Source: Bacteroidaceae bacterium (lineage in GTDB: Bacteria; Bacteroidota; Bacteroidia; Bacteroidales; Bacteroidaceae). From it: DNA of 64,000 bases. This document shows positions 55,001 to 61,354 of the stretch, piece by piece. The stretch lies in NCBI GenBank assembly GCA_017451645.1, contig JAFTNZ010000012.1, positions 62,001 to 126,000 of the forward strand. Direction: 5' to 3'. Positions within the stretch are counted from its first letter, which is position 1, and each line of letters opens with the position of its first letter. A program made the position numbers and the translations under genes. The notes beneath the pieces are model-generated. The model made no database searches. It saw only the letters and a program-made list of their open reading frames with translations, and had not been told where the DNA came from.

Positions 55001-56561
55001 CTATTTGAGCTATACAAAGGCTTGGGTGGATGTAGAATTGTTGCCTGGTCAATGGACAATGATGGCAGCTCCCTTGATGAAGGTGCATGCAGGTGATTTC
55101 TATGTGCCGGCAGGGGATGGCAGACAAGAAACAGAGGCTTTCCTGCCGATTAAATTCGATGCAACACTCAACAGTCGCAACGCTTATCCTTTCTATCAAC
55201 GTAGTTGGGACAAGAAAGTGTCGAAAGTGGTGACCACTCCTGACGATATACGCAGTGAGAGTGAAACAGAGGGTGAACATTGGTATGACGCCTTTGTTGA
55301 ATACAGCCCGTGGGCAAAGGGCAATGTGGAAGTGGAGTGTCTGCAGTGGAGTCATTCCTATAACGACATGCAGGAGCATTATGAACCGGGAAAAGGATTT
55401 GCGATAAGGGCACACCACAAGGATGATGCCCCGATTCCTTTGATTCGTTTGCCTAAGGCTGATGACTATTATACCTACTACAATTATAAGGATGAGGCGG
55501 CACCGGAAAATACGGTGTCAATAGATACCACCAAACAGCATCGTTTGGCAGTGGATGGGGTGGCTACCGGTATGTTGGCTGTGCCTTTGACCTCCAATGA
55601 AACCGAGGCAAATGGCTACTATCTGGTGGGGAATCCCTATATGGCACGGTTGGACATGGAACTGTTCTTCAGTTATAATCCCCAACTGATGAAGACATAT
55701 TGGGTAGTGACTGGCAATGAGGTGGATTTCCGGCCCAAGGAAGGAGCCACGAGTTTGGGTATCATAGGTCCGATGCAGTCATTCTTTGTAAAGATTGCTG
55801 AGGGTAAGAGTGTGAGTCGGGTAATTTTCTCACCGGATATGCAGGCAAGTAACCTGAAATTGGATGTGAGTAAGGTGTCGGAGAGTGATGAAACAGAAAC
55901 AACCCGATTGACCTTCACCACCCGCGTTACAGCCAATGCTCCGATGGCGCAGACCCGTGTAGTCCTCTCTGCTGAGGCTGACAATGGTTTTGTGGATGAA
56001 GAGGATGTGGAGACATTGCTTGACAGCAATCTGGAGGATGTGCCGATGGTCTATACCGTGGCAGGTACGCAGGCTGCTGTGGTGAATCGATTGAGTGAAC
56101 TGAAGCTACTTCCAGTGGGCATCTTTGGTAAGAAGGGAACCACAGAAACGGTGACGGTGAACGGGGTAGATGGATTTGCTCAACCGCTGTATCTCTACGA
56201 TACTGTCACTCGCTTACAGACAAAGTTGGAAGAAGGAAGTGAATTGAGTCTGATGGTGGGTGAACACGGACGCTACTTCATCACTGACCGTGCAATTGGG
56301 ATACCGGCAGAGAATGAGGCTGAGGCATGGATCGTGTGTGCTTATTCGCTCCAGCAAGGACGGTTGGTAGTAGCGGTTATGCCTGACGACCGACTTGGTC
56401 GTGTGCAGGTGTATGCTGTGAATGGAACTTTGGTGACAGACGATGTGCCTGCTGGAAATACTGTGGCTGAATATGCATTGCCTGCCGGTACTTATATCGT
56501 TGTAGTAGAGACACTGAAGAATGGCAGTTCATCACATTCCTTGAAAGTGGTGGTAAAGTAA
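46005..56561 (+). CDS. Giant secreted protein with about 12 Ig-like repeats, putative pilus-associated adhesin
   Basis: At 3,518 residues this is the largest gene here. A signal peptide (VMMLALLTFWCNGVMG, then Q) follows a short N-terminus; later ATGs at 46017 or 46041 are possible starts. From residue about 30 to 1990 there are roughly twelve repeats of 130-215 residues, each with a Y-x-R-W-Y-type strand (near residues 90, 267, 411, 560, 693, 861, 1017, 1184, 1358, 1517, 1732, 1906). Each continues with GHYWYS-like, DYKLVxxxS and EPTxxxxYxISF blocks. A lectin/MAM-like jelly roll follows (about 2140-2290, ending DDIRIYAQ), then further beta domains. A C-terminal sorting-type tail closes it (RVQVYAVNGTLVTDDVPAG, ending LKVVVK). 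It is 10 nt after a fimbrillin-like gene, suggesting display with type V pili. No enzymatic motif was recognised. Confidence 0.85.
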   Translation: MNRPMNTCKFSFMKYIRVMMLALLTFWCNGVMGQTFGDVQATQNREYSIRIENSPSSSLIAIAETNSGGELYTQLLTDLGKSESELKNGLYFRWYLIDRQGNYVTNSSSPFTQYAQNAGYSHKWTTNGDMYWCSIISDAVNGYGSTGWDNNLADNNGNKPKVLNAYYTPSRTVDSKWYDYQVVFVATSDLTGIVLENNNVKTEPTNFQVKYVFTFDDGYVPPIVDNFSNLPSDLEPTSITPSYTYSALTAQPAINVDLSAQRSEGVNYVRWYLTKDGSEVSTDGWALATDGVAYQTYQNSRYFYTVTANTGLLKLTVTPPAGVKLADYQLVCLVSDNDDATAVATDGTLDTDGEPLTTEPTIDAQYIISFEEIPFENVASISETKEQLENIYEALSPASASITLNDVTVPSYIRWYFADASGNAVANPGFTLSNEGYTYSSQGNSIYYGGTTTDVNAELLNMTVTPQSGKSWSDLTAYKLVALLSNEAGTVTDGTLTQEPLIATKYEISFDYVTFASELPNNQHTLDIEVTEADAQTVVIPLSAQWEQIKSDLGAETVTYMKYYWLDASDNVVSTASLSVNGISFTNHTLAGMHWLKLTDTSFSTDMLDFTASVTSGVITDYKLVILLSDEAATYDESSTWVKEPTLQSMYTVSFSVMSFENTVSATEYKTISIYDELTYENIPVDLGGEAPTYVRWYWSWSWDDINVAQTNWTFDNTAVTFSEYNGTKYFYAGVTPNDADLNQLTITPPAETAAKTLPSTNLKLVALVSTKTADDGAILDASSNLVKEPLIDKKYIISFASVPFEKSNSIYNATKKEDVIYVTNEQKNGNVSVTVELDENLPTILSTFYKNNATDLDAGFYLRWYIVDGSGNRVTDLTGWSLSSANNGINYTVNNYGHYWYSALNTSIKVSENQNLMNLVVKSPSGTDLTSYKAVCVMSANLNDATVIEGNLVSEPTWTLQYTYSFASLTFEGSTTGAQSLSETIRLEDDAMSSVTLSLPLSSVRDYMDNETSSFYIRYYLTDKTGNRVDLPTGVTITPKDITLTSSDYGHYWYSSTGIGSITDLGVSVADANGTVDLRNYNVVAVMSSNAPLQVETDGTVTYEPREMEVVYTFELKKPVDNSFDGACTGDIIYVTKKINEGETTITLTDVRDDWNSRCLGELFEPNSSYVTNLQVDGKKVPRYRRVYVRHRKTKESLNWVVHTDGEHFNVSDYGHIWTAKYDVEAYPYANYYCWFSPETSKFLTTTIKVPDGSSLNLLDVEVVFILAQGDAREEDTEDTWTITKGPEEHEVEYIFRFTDGVDRFSGTATVDAIEKSLPRAIEEDENGVYDKTAQLMLSDDMSDEYKAKLTGAETVYLRWYVTDKSGNILSPDVSPVSLILLESDKLHQTEYGYIWYSGYDGDRTFSTDLLNVTATASASVNLYDYNVVCVMTTDVSDATMEDEEFTKESSWEARYTYTFTRAFAGKLADDAKTIYKTLVVADDATSVNVPLSKRIDEIRSYFGMKSYDELNNNFHIRWALLDNDGNEVYTQGQLVNKDSNDKNHYYENDYGIYWNTKTNKNGFVMYSYNVSYLLDVTYTLSANTTWQDYKVVVYMTDDNEEADGVRMEAGSDGKPRLVHEPNHLELCYVIDFRTEDEMDRFVHYQGVTGDYFSDVNKRIVSDYQPTGGEYETKNVVFDSETGAYIETDKDVRQQTHEWTYEIYLDPEDAEESYQLTLPFDENDALEPVAYFRWYDWNTDSYSSTTENGYRLESGSLLSEKYLDGNGNSRGLFVVNMNEATATAISNQASNAEVGVKFAQPTTDWNECVIACDVSKYMDGLDLGETHLLYEPTLSYRYKFIIRPANYIADAIDNALAKGDVLENHGDVTIGVKDDGSEVALRLNLRDYEHYFFYDDAENLRRTNYIQWRVYDASGKYCAELNHDQIYTRCKISRKTLNACDFYAVDDFDTKDYSTAKYDINVNIGDAFYIVAFAAVRNQQSSIIAKKPIARFNCKFSENYPIEVNSLINSPEYQMRTINYLDNHYTRVGLISFDIEEGSTLDTPTYPLDNINDYPFKWNRSHYGYCYPQLYSYLAGNEVSAGGRYAGLSPLHGDYILLKTMNVPGISESESKDGYKKLWYQTHLKNSGDLAILRDHTYRYSAGAQSGYFLYVDASEESRPIANVAFEGEMCVGSTLVLSAMVADMTSGNEKPQLIFKLYGIKTDVDGNETERKLVHSFATCDFSTVGAGNYGVWYQVYAKVTLQNNSGADQYRHFIVSIDNYCANTNGADYAIDDIRIYAQNSKVEVKQKSVLCSGIGQKTRADIMIPHETLLAMMPTTGVSEYPLPVYYRICRENGDVVKGVYGNGGAGEYGQVDFRYYFYDAESSDENEKAIGEGETVEWLTHHYRKDAEGKRYFVVNEDGQEFALEAGQKYYVSLAVPKSGIPVDDEYEVDDYTWGSPQDPCSMYSEAFQPISQSVSLMVGTSGINRINVDCHLTQTTNEFSITGALQLPNSETGELVSIDNPALCSFDWIVENVDDATIFTNELKSALVSFRIEYGELLDADGNLQKTAEGNIIYHTTLPENRPADDAEGFNGKEYDLLKAAIDAGKLYIVGSSTLKGPVYKVGNTYRIISIPLEEEIVYHGTRYEVCPEPMEVTVEARLNGPELDLGFSDVDYEGVGLTYGAEGLRIGLNQLERMQKEQIPLHLPISKYKQLQVVEGKEEYVEYETYDLMLDEFDVIVWDSNDPTWASYLCKEKNLYDSETEIFCIGGEKSHEISNRNQSVELLLHSEFTKKELVAGQEYVGGAYYEGHWVIHTETSEKIKYHEGYWYKVKFRYSTREDAEGNPILGRCYGESYLTIKVVPEYATWGEGLPNNSNWLNDENWRRSSKAELYKEVVNSNNYPVYDESTGLSNDKGFVPMSFTNVTILGGMPTPYPYLSQLQTNKFTGLITEETLTNGDLSPATNLIQYDMMVTDKPGVCLYDETKTNVYECIPFYGNICKDIYFKPRAQLRNQHYLSYTKAWVDVELLPGQWTMMAAPLMKVHAGDFYVPAGDGRQETEAFLPIKFDATLNSRNAYPFYQRSWDKKVSKVVTTPDDIRSESETEGEHWYDAFVEYSPWAKGNVEVECLQWSHSYNDMQEHYEPGKGFAIRAHHKDDAPIPLIRLPKADDYYTYYNYKDEAAPENTVSIDTTKQHRLAVDGVATGMLAVPLTSNETEANGYYLVGNPYMARLDMELFFSYNPQLMKTYWVVTGNEVDFRPKEGATSLGIIGPMQSFFVKIAEGKSVSRVIFSPDMQASNLKLDVSKVSESDETETTRLTFTTRVTANAPMAQTRVVLSAEADNGFVDEEDVETLLDSNLEDVPMVYTVAGTQAAVVNRLSELKLLPVGIFGKKGTTETVTVNGVDGFAQPLYLYDTVTRLQTKLEEGSELSLMVGEHGRYFITDRAIGIPAENEAEAWIVCAYSLQQGRLVVAVMPDDRLGRVQVYAVNGTLVTDDVPAGNTVAEYALPAGTYIVVVETLKNGSSSHSLKVVVK

Positions 56562-56650
56562 AAAAAGATTTCTGCGGGCTTTAGCCTTGATAAAAAATTA
56601 TTAGTTACTATGTTTGCAATTGCTGACATAAGTAACTAATAATAAAAAGT

Positions 56651-56739
56651 ATGGAGTTGTGTCAAAAACTCTACCATTTGAATTGTCCGCGTCAATTGCG
56701 TCTGAAAGATGAAATGGTAGAGTTTTGACACAACTCCAT
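56651..56739. terminator. Long hairpin between giant adhesin and vor operon
   Basis: Arms 56651-56679 and 56712-56739 pair over 28 bp with one bulged A (left arm ATGGAGTTGTGTCAAAAA). The loop is 32 nt. It lies between converging genes and contains GTGTCAAAA, also present in the palindrome at 63589. No strong T-run; terminator is the likely role, element remnant the alternative. Confidence 0.65.
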
Positions 56740-56757
56740 GAGAGGGGAGCAGGTCTT

Positions 56758-57309
56758 TTACGCCTGATGGATTTCCTTGATGATCTCCATGCCTTTTCGG
56801 ATGGCTTCTTCGTTCATAGGGATAAGGTGGTGATGACGTTCTGGCAACGTCTTGCGCAGAGCTTTCACTACACTATCAATGCTGACCATGGGACGGAGTT
56901 TGAGCAGACCGCCAAGTACAATCATATTGAAGGCTTTACCATTGCCCATCTCTGCTGCAGCGTCCATGGCATCAATGCGGAATACATGGATGTCCTTACG
57001 CATTGGAGGAGTGGCTATGCCGTAGCTGTCATAGATAATGATACCTCCAGGTTTCACTTTGTTTTCAAACTTTTCCAATGATGGTTGGTTCAGAATAATG
57101 GCCACATCGTATTGGCTGAGGATGGGTGATGAAATGCGTTCATCGCTTACAATGACTGTAACGTTGGCTGTACCACCGCGTTGCTCCGGGCCATAAGCCG
57201 GCATCCAAGTGACTTCCTTGTCTTCCATCAATCCGGAGTAAGCTAAAATCTTACCCATCGAGAGTACACCTTGTCCGCCGAATCCGGCTATAATGATTTC
57301 TTCTTTCAT
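56758..57309 (-). CDS. 2-oxoacid:ferredoxin oxidoreductase, gamma subunit
   Basis: This 183-residue protein matches the gamma domain of pyruvate/2-oxoacid ferredoxin oxidoreductases: IIIAGFGGQGVLSMGKILA at the N-terminus and the WMPAYGPEQRGGTANVTVI block, with later NMIVLGGLLK. The complex oxidatively decarboxylates a 2-oxoacid to acyl-CoA, reducing ferredoxin. It is the last gene of the minus-strand operon and overlaps the TPP-binding subunit gene by 4 nt. The operon (separate alpha, beta, gamma and ferredoxin-like subunits) fits VOR or KOR; branched-chain 2-oxoacids or 2-oxoglutarate are both possible substrates. Confidence 0.93.
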   Translation of the reverse strand: MKEEIIIAGFGGQGVLSMGKILAYSGLMEDKEVTWMPAYGPEQRGGTANVTVIVSDERISSPILSQYDVAIILNQPSLEKFENKVKPGGIIIYDSYGIATPPMRKDIHVFRIDAMDAAAEMGNGKAFNMIVLGGLLKLRPMVSIDSVVKALRKTLPERHHHLIPMNEEAIRKGMEIIKEIHQA

Positions 57310-58067
57310 TTGTCTTTCAAATCTCCTAATTCATAAAACTTGAACATGTTCTCTTCCATCCACTTGTTGGACTTTTCGGGTGACATTTTCCAACCAGAGT
57401 TACAAGTTGAAACTATCTCCACCAAGTTAGAGCCTTTGCCTGCCATAGAGTTCTCAAATGCCTTGCGGATGGCTTTCTTGGCTTTTCGGATGGCTGCAAC
57501 GGTGTGTACCGATTGGCGGGTTACATAGGCCGTTCCTTCCAGTTGTGCTGCTATCTCGGTCATCTTCAAAGGATAGCCATGCAAGGCCACATCTCGACCA
57601 TAGGGACATGTAGCCGTCTTCATGCCCACCAGAGTTGTGGGAGCCATTTGCCCACCGGTCATACCATAAATGGCATTATTGATGAAGATGATGGTGATAT
57701 TCTCACCACGGTTCAGTGCGTGGATAGTTTCTGCTGTACCGATGCAGGCCAAGTCGCCATCGCCCTGATAAGTGAACACCAGGCGGTCGGGCCACAGGCG
57801 TTTGATGGCTGTGGCTACACCAGGAGCACGTCCGTGGGCAGCTTCTTGCCAATCAATGTCTATGTACTTATAAGCAAATACAGCACATCCTACGGGTGAA
57901 ACTCCGATGGTCTTTTCTTCCATCTGCATCTCTTCGATGACTTCTGCGATAAGTTTATGTACCACACCATGGCTGCATCCCGGGCAGTAGTGCATGGGCA
58001 CGTCGTTCATCAGAGTCGGTTTCTTATAAACCAGATTTTCTGGTTTGATGATATTTTCTTTGGTCAT
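57306..58067 (-). CDS. 2-oxoacid:ferredoxin oxidoreductase, TPP-binding beta subunit
   Basis: The 253-residue subunit binds thiamine diphosphate: YCPGCSHGVVHKL near the N-terminus, VGCAVFAYKYIDIDWQEAAHGRAPGVATAIK, and the TPP motif Q-G-D-G-D-L-A-C-I-G-T-A-E running to I-T-I-I-F-I-N-N-A-I-Y-G-M-T-G-G-Q. It forms the active site together with the alpha subunit. It overlaps the gamma subunit gene by 4 nt. A 55-residue membrane protein gene separates it from the alpha subunit gene, which is unusual for the enzyme family. Confidence 0.95.
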   Translation of the reverse strand: MTKENIIKPENLVYKKPTLMNDVPMHYCPGCSHGVVHKLIAEVIEEMQMEEKTIGVSPVGCAVFAYKYIDIDWQEAAHGRAPGVATAIKRLWPDRLVFTYQGDGDLACIGTAETIHALNRGENITIIFINNAIYGMTGGQMAPTTLVGMKTATCPYGRDVALHGYPLKMTEIAAQLEGTAYVTRQSVHTVAAIRKAKKAIRKAFENSMAGKGSNLVEIVSTCNSGWKMSPEKSNKWMEENMFKFYELGDLKDK

Positions 58068-58094
58068 AGTTGTTCTCTTGAGTCTTATAAAGTC

Positions 58095-58262
58095 TTATAA
58101 TAAGAATCGGACAATGTATTCAATTCCTTTCACGAAGATGGAGGCCGCGCTTACGTAGATGAATATGAGGCGGTCGTCCACCGTATAGTAAGTAATGACC
58201 GATGCTATGGCACCGATGATGAACACAATGTTCAGTATGTTTCTTATCTGATGTGTATTCAT
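58095..58262 (-). CDS. Small two-helix membrane protein within the vor operon
   Basis: This 55-residue frame starts at 58262 (MNTHQIRNILNIVFIIG) and ends at 58095, between the alpha subunit gene (10 nt upstream) and the beta subunit gene (27 nt downstream), all on the minus strand. It has two hydrophobic segments: LNIVFIIGAIASVITYY (about 10-26) and LIFIYVSAASIFVKGIEYIV (about 32-51), joined by TVDDR. Tight packing and clean start/stop argue that it is real. I do not recognise the family. It could tie the ferredoxin oxidoreductase to the membrane, but that is speculation. Confidence 0.7.
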   Translation of the reverse strand: MNTHQIRNILNIVFIIGAIASVITYYTVDDRLIFIYVSAASIFVKGIEYIVRFLL

Positions 58263-58272
58263 AAATCCTTCA

Positions 58273-59358
58273 TTAGCCTATCAATCCTTTCAGTGCATTC
58301 ACCACTTCATCCGGATCGGGTACGATGCCTCCGAGACGACCGAAATGTTGTACCGGTACGCGGCCTTCCACAGCCAGACGGATATCTTCCACCATCTGTC
58401 CTGCATTGATTTCTACAGACAAGATACCCTTCACTTGTTTGGCTCGTTCGGCTATCTGCTTGCTGGGGAACGGCCAGAGGGTAATGGGGCGGAGCAGTCC
58501 CACCTTGATGCCTTGTGCACGTGCGTCGTCCATTGCTTTTTGTGCAATGCGGGCGCATGAGCCGAAGGCTACGATGAGGTATTCGGCATCTTCACAGTTT
58601 ATCTCTTCATAACGCACCTCATTTTCCTCAATGAGCCGGTATTTCTCCTGCAACTTGATGTTTCGTTTCTCCATCTCGGCAGGATCAAGTTCCAATGAAG
58701 TGATAATGTTTGGTTGGCGCTTGCCGTGGCGTCCGGTAGTGGCCCATGGGCACTCTTCTCTGATTTCTTCTTCCGTACGGCGGGGCTTGAACGGAGGGAG
58801 CACCACTTTTTCCATCATCTGACCGATAACACCGTCGGACAGAATCATGGCCGGGTTGCGGTATTTGAAAGCCAGTTCGAACGAGAGGTCAACGAAGTCT
58901 GCCATTTCCTGTACCGAGGCCGGAGCCAGTACAATGAGCCGGTAGTCGCCATGTCCGCCACCCTTTACACTTTGAAAATAGTCAGCCTGACTGGGTTGGA
59001 TTGTTCCCAAGCCCGGTCCTCCACGCATCACATTCACTACCAGGCAAGGCAGTTCGGCTCCGGCAATGTAGGATATCCCTTCTTGCATAAGGCTCACACC
59101 GGGGCTTGACGATGAGGTGAGCACCCGTTTGCCGGCACCTGCTCCACCATATACCATGTTGATGGAGGCCACTTCACTCTCAGCCTGCAGCACCACCATA
59201 CCGGTAGTTTCCCAAGGCTTCTGTTCGGCCAGCGTCTCCAATACTTCTGATTGGGGGGTGATGGGGTAACCGAAATAGCCGTCTGCTCCGCAACGGATGG
59301 CTGCGTGAGCAATAGCTTCGTTACCCTTCATCAATACAACTTCTTTTTCTGTTGCCAT
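58273..59358 (-). CDS. vorB: 2-oxoacid:ferredoxin oxidoreductase, alpha subunit (VorB-like)
   Basis: The ATG at 59358 (MATEKEVVLMKGNEAIAHAA) is the family-like start; the 18 residues before it are lysine-rich spacer sequence. The 361-residue subunit shows GYPITPQSEVLETLAE, QAESEVASINMVYGGAGAGKRVLTSSSSPGVSLM-type segments, NVMRGGPGLGTIQPSQADY, and the domain II region EYLIVAFGSCARIAQ and SVEINAGQMVEDIRLAV. It pairs with the TPP subunit to decarboxylate 2-oxoacids. In Bacteroides this gene is usually named VorB (3-methyl-2-oxobutanoate dehydrogenase). Substrate preference is not provable from sequence. Confidence 0.93.
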   Translation of the reverse strand: MATEKEVVLMKGNEAIAHAAIRCGADGYFGYPITPQSEVLETLAEQKPWETTGMVVLQAESEVASINMVYGGAGAGKRVLTSSSSPGVSLMQEGISYIAGAELPCLVVNVMRGGPGLGTIQPSQADYFQSVKGGGHGDYRLIVLAPASVQEMADFVDLSFELAFKYRNPAMILSDGVIGQMMEKVVLPPFKPRRTEEEIREECPWATTGRHGKRQPNIITSLELDPAEMEKRNIKLQEKYRLIEENEVRYEEINCEDAEYLIVAFGSCARIAQKAMDDARAQGIKVGLLRPITLWPFPSKQIAERAKQVKGILSVEINAGQMVEDIRLAVEGRVPVQHFGRLGGIVPDPDEVVNALKGLIG

Positions 59359-59404
59359 TATTTCAGTTCTTTTGTTTTTAATTCTTTTGCTTTTTAACTT
59401 CAGA

Positions 59405-59434
59405 CTCGTCACTAGTCACTAGTCACTAGTCACT
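59405..59434 (-). repeat. GTGACTA tandem repeat between vorD-like and vorB genes
   Basis: On the minus strand about four GTGACTA/GTGACGA units run directly out of the ferredoxin gene, and the first unit supplies its TGA stop codon. The unit matches repeats at 14432-14466 and 5325-5354. Confidence 0.7.
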
Positions 59435-59657
59435 CCTTCACCTTATACACCGAGATACATCCGTCGGGGCATACGGTTGCGCAGGCCGCACAGCCTATAC
59501 AAGTGTCATCTTTCACTTCGCGGGCAAAGTGGTAGCCCTTCTTGTTCACTTCTTTAGAAGTCAGCTCCAGCACATCCAACGGGCAAGCCACCACGCAGAG
59601 GTTGCATCCCTTACACCTTTCGGTATCGACTACTGTAGCACCTTTGATTTTTGCCAT
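59430..59657 (-). CDS. 2x[4Fe-4S] ferredoxin-type subunit of the 2-oxoacid oxidoreductase
   Basis: This 75-residue delta-type subunit carries two cluster motifs, C-K-G-C-N-L-C-V-V-A-C-P near residue 15 and C-I-G-C-A-A-C-A-T-V-C-P near residue 53. It accepts electrons from the TPP site and passes them to free ferredoxin. It precedes the alpha subunit gene by 71 nt, a spacer filled largely by a tandem repeat. It follows a TPR gene by 55 nt, so the operon order is TPR, ferredoxin-type, alpha, small membrane protein, beta, gamma. Confidence 0.95.
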   Translation of the reverse strand: MAKIKGATVVDTERCKGCNLCVVACPLDVLELTSKEVNKKGYHFAREVKDDTCIGCAACATVCPDGCISVYKVKE

Positions 59658-59712
59658 GATTCTAATATGATTATTAATTTATGAATTCTTGTTTGTTGGG
59701 CACATCAGCCTG

Positions 59713-59997
59713 TCACTGATTATACATATCCTTGTTGTAGAACTCCAATATATCCATCAACATCCGGTGCGCCTCATTGGCAGGACTTTCGGGATTGATG
59801 GCCATTGCCTCCAGATAGTTATTCAGTGCCAATTGCCAATTGCCCTCTTTCCGGTAGAGATTTCCCCGAAGATAATAAAGTTCGTCATCTTCTGCTGAAG
59901 AGTCACCTTGTCCTATGGCTTCATCCAATAGCCTGATGGCTTCCGTGTGATTTCCGTTGTCGATGAGTTCCTTTATCTTCTGTTTGCAGTCTATCAT
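59713..59997 (-). CDS. TPR-repeat protein at the head of the vor operon
   Basis: The ATG at 59997 (MIDCKQKIKELIDNGNHTEA) is preferred because a promoter box lies just upstream and the longer frame adds only 13 poor residues. The 94-residue protein contains about two tetratricopeptide repeats: DNGNHTEAIRLLDEAI, and DELYYLRGNLYRKEGNWQLALNNYLEAM followed by NPESPANEAH. TPRs mediate protein contacts, so it may help assemble the oxidoreductase, but only position supports that. It has no signal peptide. Confidence 0.85.
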   Translation of the reverse strand: MIDCKQKIKELIDNGNHTEAIRLLDEAIGQGDSSAEDDELYYLRGNLYRKEGNWQLALNNYLEAMAINPESPANEAHRMLMDILEFYNKDMYNQ

Positions 59998-60033
59998 ATA
60001 TATAGTGTATGAAGTCTTCTTCGTATTGTGGCG

Positions 60034-60041
60034 CAAAGTTA
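60034..60041 (-). promoter_or_regulatory. -7 promoter box of the TPR-vor operon
   Basis: The minus strand reads TAACTTTG (TAnnTTTG), 37 nt before the TPR ATG. Confidence 0.6.
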
Positions 60042-60168
60042 GCTTATAATTCTATTAATACGCGAGTTTTTTGTCTGATTAAACTTTTTTTAACGCGGAA
60101 AAATAAAAGGGAAGTGCGTACTGTCAATCTTTGCACACACTTCCCGTTGTTAATTTTCGGATAAATCC

Positions 60169-60759
60169 TCATTTCATCAGACTCTTGATTGCTTTCCTGC
60201 TGATGAATATTTCCAAATCTTCAAACAACTCTTCAGCACGATCCACTGTCTTTCGGCGGAATTTTCCACTCATGCGCGAGAGTTTTGTCCCCTTCTTGTT
60301 GAGGGCCCATTCGTCGGTAATCCATTCTTCTGCTTTGTAGCGTTCTCCGCCTTCCCGTTCTTCATCATACCAATAGCGGATGTCGAAGAGCCGTGCGGTG
60401 CATTTGTCCTGATAGCAGATGATGTTTATCTTATAGTACATGCGCGTACGGTCGAGCGACAAGGCACGATTGGTGAACACCAGCCACTCTTCTCCTCCGG
60501 CTGTCACTTCGTACGACTCCGGGTTCTCGGCTATCAGTTTATGGTTAGGTCTCTCTTCTACCGGCTGATAGTTTTCACCAATCCACTCTTTGACAATGCC
60601 ATACATAGCCTCTGCTGACAAGGGGGCTTCAATCGTTTTGGTGAATATCACTTTGCCGTTTTCCACAGGTACAGCTCCTGCCAGATACTTTTCGTCTTTC
60701 TTTTCTTGTGCCATGGCTACCCACGGGAGCATCAGCAACATAAACAGAATTTTTCTCAT
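60169..60759 (-). CDS. DUF4468 family exported protein
   Basis: The 196-residue precursor has a signal peptide (MRKILFMLLMLPWVAMAQ). The mature part fits the DUF4468 (TBP-like fold) pattern: GKVIFTKTIEAPLSAEAMYGIVKEWIGEN, an ESYEVTAGGEEWLVFTNRALSLDRTRMYYKI strand series and a YxxEEWITDEWAL segment. A basic C-terminal helix follows (RKTVDRAEELFEDLEIFI). It is periplasmic or surface located by inference, and its role is unknown. It is a single gene between the TPR-vor operon and an empty region. Confidence 0.85.
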   Translation of the reverse strand: MRKILFMLLMLPWVAMAQEKKDEKYLAGAVPVENGKVIFTKTIEAPLSAEAMYGIVKEWIGENYQPVEERPNHKLIAENPESYEVTAGGEEWLVFTNRALSLDRTRMYYKINIICYQDKCTARLFDIRYWYDEEREGGERYKAEEWITDEWALNKKGTKLSRMSGKFRRKTVDRAEELFEDLEIFISRKAIKSLMK

Positions 60760-60902
60760 ATCAATCAGTATTTTCTCTTCGTTGTTCTAATAGTGAGCAA
60801 ATTAAACTAATTTTTTTCACCCTTCCAAGCCTTTCCCCGTTATTTTATATGTTTTTAAAGGAAAGTCCTTCTGTCAGGCGCATGTCACACAATTAAAAAA
60901 AG

Positions 60903-60946
60903 AAAGAGTTGTTGCATGGAGGATTCTTCTTCGGCAACAACTCTTT
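60903..60946. terminator. Terminator-like hairpin with T-rich flank
   Basis: AAAGAGTTGTTGC pairs perfectly with GCAACAACTCTTT around an 18-nt loop, flanked by A- and T-runs. It does not follow a plus-strand gene, so which transcript it ends is unclear. It could end a small RNA. Confidence 0.6.
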
Positions 60947-61146
60947 TTCCTTTTTTCTGCAAATATTCTCCTTTTCTTTTCCGTATGTGGAAGTTTCTCA
61001 CTACATTTGTCCCGATTCCGCAAGGAAGAACATAGTGAAGTGAGTTATTAACAATTAAAACAGATTTTGCTGATGAAGTAGGCGCGTCGTTTGATGCGTG
61101 CATTGGGAGATAGACATATTGAAAAAGCGTTTCAGCTTTGACTTTG

Positions 61147-61267
61147 GCTTCTGAAACTTCGACACTTTCACACGAGCACCAAGAGTAAAGCGATGAACGC
61201 TCACGCCCCTCTCGGCATGTGCTTTACTCGTATAGTTTGATGCAAGGTAGTCGAAGACCTCAGAAGC
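61147..61267. other. Nested inverted repeats in a gene-free region
   Basis: Outer arms GCTTCTGAAACTTCGAC (61147-61163) and GTCGAAGACCTCAGAAGC (61250-61267) pair imperfectly. Inner arms GAGTAAAGC (61183-61191) and GCTTTACTC (61221-61229) pair exactly. The 60760-61348 spacer holds no gene I can support. The structure sits 90 nt upstream of the two-gene secreted module and could be a leader RNA, small RNA or element remnant. Confidence 0.5.
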
Positions 61268-61354
61268 AAATCATCGGGTTCTGTCCGCGCTTTTTTCGTT
61301 TCTGAGGCTTCCATTGGATAAAAAATACAGTAATAACAAGTGAATAAAATGCTT

